Assembly: GCF_018130955.1 (NCBI RefSeq)
Contig: NZ_JAFCJM010000018.1
Coordinates: forward strand, 61,476 to 125,475
Direction: 5' to 3'
Length of the DNA stretch: 64,000 nucleotides
Origin: Bradyrhizobium liaoningense
Lineage (GTDB): Bacteria > Pseudomonadota > Alphaproteobacteria > Rhizobiales > Xanthobacteraceae
Positions within the stretch are counted from its first letter, which is position 1; every line of letters begins with the position of its first letter. Made by a program: the position numbers and the translations under genes. Of this stretch, positions 60,390 to 64,000 are shown in pieces. The notes beneath the pieces were generated by a model. The model was not told the DNA's origin, searched no databases, and worked only from the letters and a program-made list of their open reading frames with translations.

Positions 60390-61472
60390 ATGGCGTCCGC
60401 TGCCAAGACGCTCCGGGTCAGCTTTGTGCAATGTCGCGGCACGCCTTACGAGGTCGGCCGCGCGCAGGCTGATGCTTTTGCCGCGACACGCAGGGGGCAG
60501 GCATTTCTCCGCAAGAGGCTGAGGTTGCCGTGGTGGTTCAACATTCGCACCGAGGAACGCGCGTTCAGGACTTATGCCCCAGCACTGTGGGCAGAGATCG
60601 GCGGGATCGCCGAGGGGCTCAACATCTCGATGGAGCACGCTGTCACTTATTTCGGCAACGACAGTTTGCGGATGCCGACCGGCGGCTGCTCGGCTGTCAT
60701 GAGTGGCGGGGTCTATGGCCGCAACTATGACTTCTGGCCGCGAAAGTACGAAGCACGCTTCGCGCTTCTGCAGGCGCACGGCAGCTACGCCAGCATCGGC
60801 GGTAGCCACCAGTTGACCGGACGGTTGGACGGCATGAACGAGCATGGGCTCGCCATCGGTCTGCACCTGGTGCGGGCACGGCCGCGATCGCCCGGCCTCA
60901 CCAGTACGCTGCTGGTCAGGCGGGTCCTCGATAGCTGCGCAACGACGGCGGAGGCAATCGACCTCCTGCGTCGTACGCCTCACGCCATGCAATACAACTA
61001 CTCGCTGCTCGATGCCGGCGGCGGGGCTGCGGTGGTCGAAGCGGGGGCCGGTGCGGTCGCGGTGCGCGCTGGCGACTGGCTCGCCTGCACCAATCATTTT
61101 CAGTCGTCGCAACTGAGGCGTTTGAACCGCCGCGTTGCGCACTCGATTGACCGGTTGCCGCCGCTGGAGGGCTGGGCCGCGCGAGAGCTGAGTGCCGAAC
61201 AGACGTTCCACGCATTGAACTTCTCTGCCTCACCGGCCTTCCACAACTACGGCAACGCCCAAACGCTGCACACCATTGTCGCCGAGCCGGCCAGGCGACG
61301 GCTTCTGATCGGCATCGGCGGCGACGCCGCCGCGCTCGAGGAGGACATGCTGGATATCGATTTCAAGCTGTGGGTCACCGGTGAAGATCTGTCGGTCAAA
61401 CAGCTCATGGGGCAACTCAACCTGGGTCTGCGACGACGCCAGCGAACGAGCACGAGATTGCAACGGCGTTGA
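60390..61472 (+). CDS. C45 family autoproteolytic acyltransferase/hydrolase
   Basis: A 360-aa Ntn-hydrolase relative of isopenicillin-N acyltransferase. The predicted self-cleavage site is before C100 in TGGCSAVMSGG, which would become the N-terminal nucleophile of the large subunit. GRNYDFWP follows with the usual Arg/Asp, and LDGMNEHGLAIGLH is also typical. The substrate is probably an N-acyl amide, but this cannot be told. TGAGG lies upstream of the ATG. The C-terminal tail is strongly basic (RRRQRTSTRLQRR). Confidence 0.85.
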   Translation: MASAAKTLRVSFVQCRGTPYEVGRAQADAFAATRRGQAFLRKRLRLPWWFNIRTEERAFRTYAPALWAEIGGIAEGLNISMEHAVTYFGNDSLRMPTGGCSAVMSGGVYGRNYDFWPRKYEARFALLQAHGSYASIGGSHQLTGRLDGMNEHGLAIGLHLVRARPRSPGLTSTLLVRRVLDSCATTAEAIDLLRRTPHAMQYNYSLLDAGGGAAVVEAGAGAVAVRAGDWLACTNHFQSSQLRRLNRRVAHSIDRLPPLEGWAARELSAEQTFHALNFSASPAFHNYGNAQTLHTIVAEPARRRLLIGIGGDAAALEEDMLDIDFKLWVTGEDLSVKQLMGQLNLGLRRRQRTSTRLQRR

Positions 61473-61589
61473 GTGCTCAGGCGTGCCCCATCCCGGACGT
61501 CGCTTGCCGATGGCAGGTTGCCTGCCGTTGGGGTTAAAGTCCTCGCGTTCGGACGTGTCGCGCCGAAGCGCCGGGCGGAGGGAAACGGC

Positions 61590-62846
61590 ATGGCAGTGCG
61601 TGGTCCAGGTGGACTGCTCCTTTGCATGGGCTTGCTGCTTGCGATGCCTGCGCCCGCCGCCACGCCGGCCGACCGGGACGAGTGCGCCGCCAGCGCCGAC
61701 AGGCCCCAGGCTGCGAGCACGGCCTGCAGCCGCATCATCGATGATGCGAGCGAGGCGGTCGCGGAACGCATCCAGGCCTTCAAGAATCGCGGCCGCGGTG
61801 CCTTTGGCAGGAAGGATTTTGACCGCGCGATTGCCGACTATGGCGAGGCCATCAAGCTCAGCCCGAAGGACACCTGGGCCCTGGCGCATCGGTGTGAGGC
61901 TTACCAGGGCAAGGACGAGCACGCCGCGGCGATTGCGGATTGCACCGCAGCGATCAGGATCGATCCGAAATATGGGTTTGCCTACAACAACCGCGGCGTC
62001 GCCTATTACGGCCTGCATGACTACGACGCCGCGCTGGCCGACCACGCCGAGGCGATCAGGCTCAATCCGAAGGACGCGTGGGCCCATGCCCGCCGCGGCA
62101 TGGCGTATACGGAAAAGGGTGAATTCGACCGGGCCGTCGCCGATCTCACCGAGGCGGTCACGATCGATCCGAAATACGCCTTTGGTTTCGGCCAACGGGG
62201 GCAGGCGCACTTCAGGAAAAGATTGATCACGAAAAAAGGCGGATGGGAGCCCGCGGTCGCAGACTACAGCGAGGCCATCAAGCTCGATCCAAATCTGCTC
62301 TGGCTGTACAGCTCGCGTGGCGTTGCCTACAGCAACAACAGCCAATACAAGCTCGCCGTTCCCGACTGCAGCGAGGTCATCAAGCGCGAGCCGAAAAATG
62401 CCGGCGGCTACAATTGCCGCGGCGTCGCGTACGAAGGCTTGATGGAATTTGGTCGCGCAATTGCCGACTATGATCAGTCGATCAGCATCAATCCAAGGAA
62501 CGGCGTGGCATATTGGAATCGCGGCAATGCCTACAGGTCGCAGCGCAGGTACGATGAAGCGATTGCCGACTATGACGAGGCGATCGCGATCAACCCCAAG
62601 GACTTCAACGCCTTCAACTCCCGCGGCAAGGCCTTCGTCGCAAAGGGCGACCGCGACCACGCGATCGCGGATTTCACACAAGCGATCCAGCTCGCGCCGT
62701 CCTATGTGGAGTCCTACAACAACCGCGGCCTCATCTATGAGGCGCTGGGCCGCCGCACTGATGCGGTCGCTGATTTCCGCACGGCGCAATCGATCGACGC
62801 GGACGACCCGGTCAGCAGGCAACGACTCCGGATGCTCGGCTTCTGA
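61590..62846 (+). CDS. Exported TPR-repeat protein
   Basis: A 418-aa protein with a signal peptide (GGLLLCMGLLLAMPAPAAT) and about ten tetratricopeptide repeats filling the rest (pattern AIADYGEAIKLSPKDTWA, AYNNRGVAYYGL and so on). It is likely a periplasmic scaffold. A possible lipoprotein Cys in the signal region is not in lipobox context. The ATG at 61590 has GGAGGGAA upstream. It follows the C45 gene by 117 bp on the same strand. No partner is evident. Confidence 0.85.
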   Translation: MAVRGPGGLLLCMGLLLAMPAPAATPADRDECAASADRPQAASTACSRIIDDASEAVAERIQAFKNRGRGAFGRKDFDRAIADYGEAIKLSPKDTWALAHRCEAYQGKDEHAAAIADCTAAIRIDPKYGFAYNNRGVAYYGLHDYDAALADHAEAIRLNPKDAWAHARRGMAYTEKGEFDRAVADLTEAVTIDPKYAFGFGQRGQAHFRKRLITKKGGWEPAVADYSEAIKLDPNLLWLYSSRGVAYSNNSQYKLAVPDCSEVIKREPKNAGGYNCRGVAYEGLMEFGRAIADYDQSISINPRNGVAYWNRGNAYRSQRRYDEAIADYDEAIAINPKDFNAFNSRGKAFVAKGDRDHAIADFTQAIQLAPSYVESYNNRGLIYEALGRRTDAVADFRTAQSIDADDPVSRQRLRMLGF

Positions 62847-62896
62847 CCGCATGAAGCTGAGCGCAAGCTCAATTGTGGCGAGAATGCGGGAAAGAA

Positions 62897-62910
62897 ATGT
62901 ATCGATACAT
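62897..62910. promoter_or_regulatory. Perfect 14-bp palindrome upstream of the porin gene
   Basis: ATGTATCGATACAT is fully self-complementary. It lies in the gap between the TPR gene and the outer-membrane protein gene, 227 bp before the latter. It has the form of a dimeric regulator site (GntR-like half-sites), but the regulator is unknown. Confidence 0.4.
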
Positions 62911-63136
62911 CAGCAGCTCTGTGCGCAGCGCGTGCGTGGGCTGCGCAGTCCACACCGAGAGTGCGCACACACAAAGTTTTGAACGGTTTTGGCGCCGAAA
63001 CGCGGCCCTCGATAATGCCGCAGGTCCTTTCAACCTCGGTGTTGCGTCGAGGTTACAGCAATTCCGTCGATCGCTGTTATGAGGTGCGCACTGGCCAGGG
63101 CAGGGGGCCTTACGAAGAAACTGGAACGGGAATCAA

Positions 63137-63856
63137 ATGAAGAAGACTTTGTTGCTGGTCACTGCAAGCCTCGTCGCGCTCGGCGCGGCTGCGCCGGCGG
63201 TGGCTGCCGATCTCGCTGCGCGTCCTTACACGAAGGCGCCGGCGATGGTCGCTGCGATCTACGACTGGAGCGGCTTCTACATCGGCATCAACGGTGGTGG
63301 CGGTTCGGCGCACACGACCTGGGACTTCGTCGGTACGGGCTCGGAAGGTTCCCACAATGCAACCGGCGGCACCGTCGGCGGCCAGGTCGGTTATCGCTGG
63401 CAGTCGGGTCAGTTCGTGTTCGGCGTTGAAGGCCAGGGCAACTGGGCCGACTTCTCCGGCGACAATGCGAGCGCGCTGTTCGCAACCCGCAACCGTACCA
63501 AGATCGACTCGTTCGGCTTGATCACCGGCCAGGTCGGTTATGCCTGGAACAACGTGCTCGCCTACGTGAAGGGCGGCGCCGCTGTGGTCGGCGACAAGTA
63601 CGAAATCTCGAGCGCTGCCGGTGTGCTGCTCGCCTCGACCAGCCAGACCCGCTGGGGTGGCACGATCGGTGCCGGCCTCGAGGTCGGCTTTGCGCCGAAC
63701 TGGTCGGTTGGCGTCGAGTACAACCACATCTTCCTGGCTGACAAGGACGTCACCTTTGCCGGGTTCGCCGGCACCGAGCGTATCCGTCAGGACGTCGACA
63801 TGGGCCTCGTCCGCCTGAACTACAAGTTCGGCGGCCCGATCATCGCGAAGTACTGA
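63137..63856 (+). CDS. Omp31-like outer-membrane beta-barrel protein
   Basis: A 239-aa protein with a signal peptide ending VAADLAAR. Then come the rhizobial Omp25/Omp31 signature (YDWSGFYIGINGGGG), alternating beta strands with GGQVGYRWQSGQFVFGVEGQ and WGGTIGAGLEVGFAPNWSVGVEYNH, and a last strand VRLNYKFGGPIIAKY. It is a small abundant barrel of the outer membrane. A very strong terminator follows 36 bp later, in line with high expression. Confidence 0.9.
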   Translation: MKKTLLLVTASLVALGAAAPAVAADLAARPYTKAPAMVAAIYDWSGFYIGINGGGGSAHTTWDFVGTGSEGSHNATGGTVGGQVGYRWQSGQFVFGVEGQGNWADFSGDNASALFATRNRTKIDSFGLITGQVGYAWNNVLAYVKGGAAVVGDKYEISSAAGVLLASTSQTRWGGTIGAGLEVGFAPNWSVGVEYNHIFLADKDVTFAGFAGTERIRQDVDMGLVRLNYKFGGPIIAKY

Positions 63857-63892
63857 TCCAGGAAATCGACTGCTCAAAGCGAGTGGTCATCA

Positions 63893-63920
63893 AGCCCCGG
63901 CCTCGGCCGGGGCTTTTTTT
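63893..63920 (+). terminator. Rho-independent terminator of the porin gene
   Basis: AGCCCCGGCC and GGCCGGGGCT form a perfect 10-bp stem around a two-base loop, followed by a run of T. It is the clearest plus-strand terminator in the window. The remaining 80 bases show no gene. Confidence 0.93.
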
Positions 63921-64000
63921 ATGTGTGCCGAGCATGATCGACAGCTTGGAGGTGGAAGTCTTCTATCCAGCCTGATGGCGGCGAAGGATTAGCAAAGCGC

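Noticed and set aside
60092..60472. A 126-codon frame between the epoxide hydrolase and the C45 gene
   Set aside because: It overlaps the start of the C45 gene in another frame, and neither its composition nor its start region looks coding.

Overview
The window looks like a chromosomal segment of a Bradyrhizobium-type alphaproteobacterium. Reasons: GC-rich codon use, a 14-gene nuo operon followed by birA, an RNase J gene, mce and a DUF1467 gene, a short prolyl-tRNA synthetase without an editing insert, and palindromic intergenic repeats of the kind I associate with Bradyrhizobiaceae. Genus level is an inference.

Layout. 1-2630 (minus): the end of a CzcCB-type heavy-metal efflux operon, headed by a small His/Cys-motif membrane protein; the adaptor gene is cut by the window edge. 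2739-5027 (minus): peptidase T, an HU-type DNA-binding protein, tRNA-Asp(GTC) and a small membrane protein. 5191-8406: an MFS transporter and a Rieske oxygenase, divergent from a MarR regulator across a palindrome-rich gap. 8587-12258: TonB siderophore receptor, PepSY-TM protein and a small membrane protein (iron uptake). 12491-28198: respiratory complex I, nuoA to nuoN. It is interrupted by an FkbM methyltransferase (between nuoD and nuoE), a small membrane protein (between nuoE and nuoF) and a palindromic repeat that has duplicated the nuoJ start. 28201-33128: birA, RNase J, methylmalonyl-CoA epimerase, DUF1467 protein, a small secreted or membrane protein, and methylthioribose kinase mtnK.

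33006-34620 is the most unusual part. The 3' end of mtnK occurs twice, and between the copies lies a compact cassette: a 34-codon peptide gene with a strong ribosome binding site, a hairpin, a DUF6065-like protein and a small membrane protein. 34797-41297: cyclase/TolB/TPR protein, DUF3303 protein, a ribose-type ABC transporter and a globin. 41789-47413: a copper handling operon (DUF2946 protein, TonB receptor, PCu(A)C chaperone, YcnI, CopC-CopD fusion). 47582-50961: proS and the Lol lipoprotein-release transporter. 51371-55464: chemoreceptor, zinc-type dehydrogenase and a divergent HTH regulator.

55688-58508 is a patchwork of NhaA, small hypothetical genes and a frameshifted MaoC-like fragment. 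58689-63856: epoxide hydrolase, C45-type acyltransferase, TPR protein and an Omp31-like porin with a clear terminator.

The housekeeping core (complex I, proS, lol, pepT) is conventional. The interest lies in the additions to the nuo operon, the mtnK cassette and the metal operons. I saw no CRISPR array, rRNA, transposase or integrase gene.
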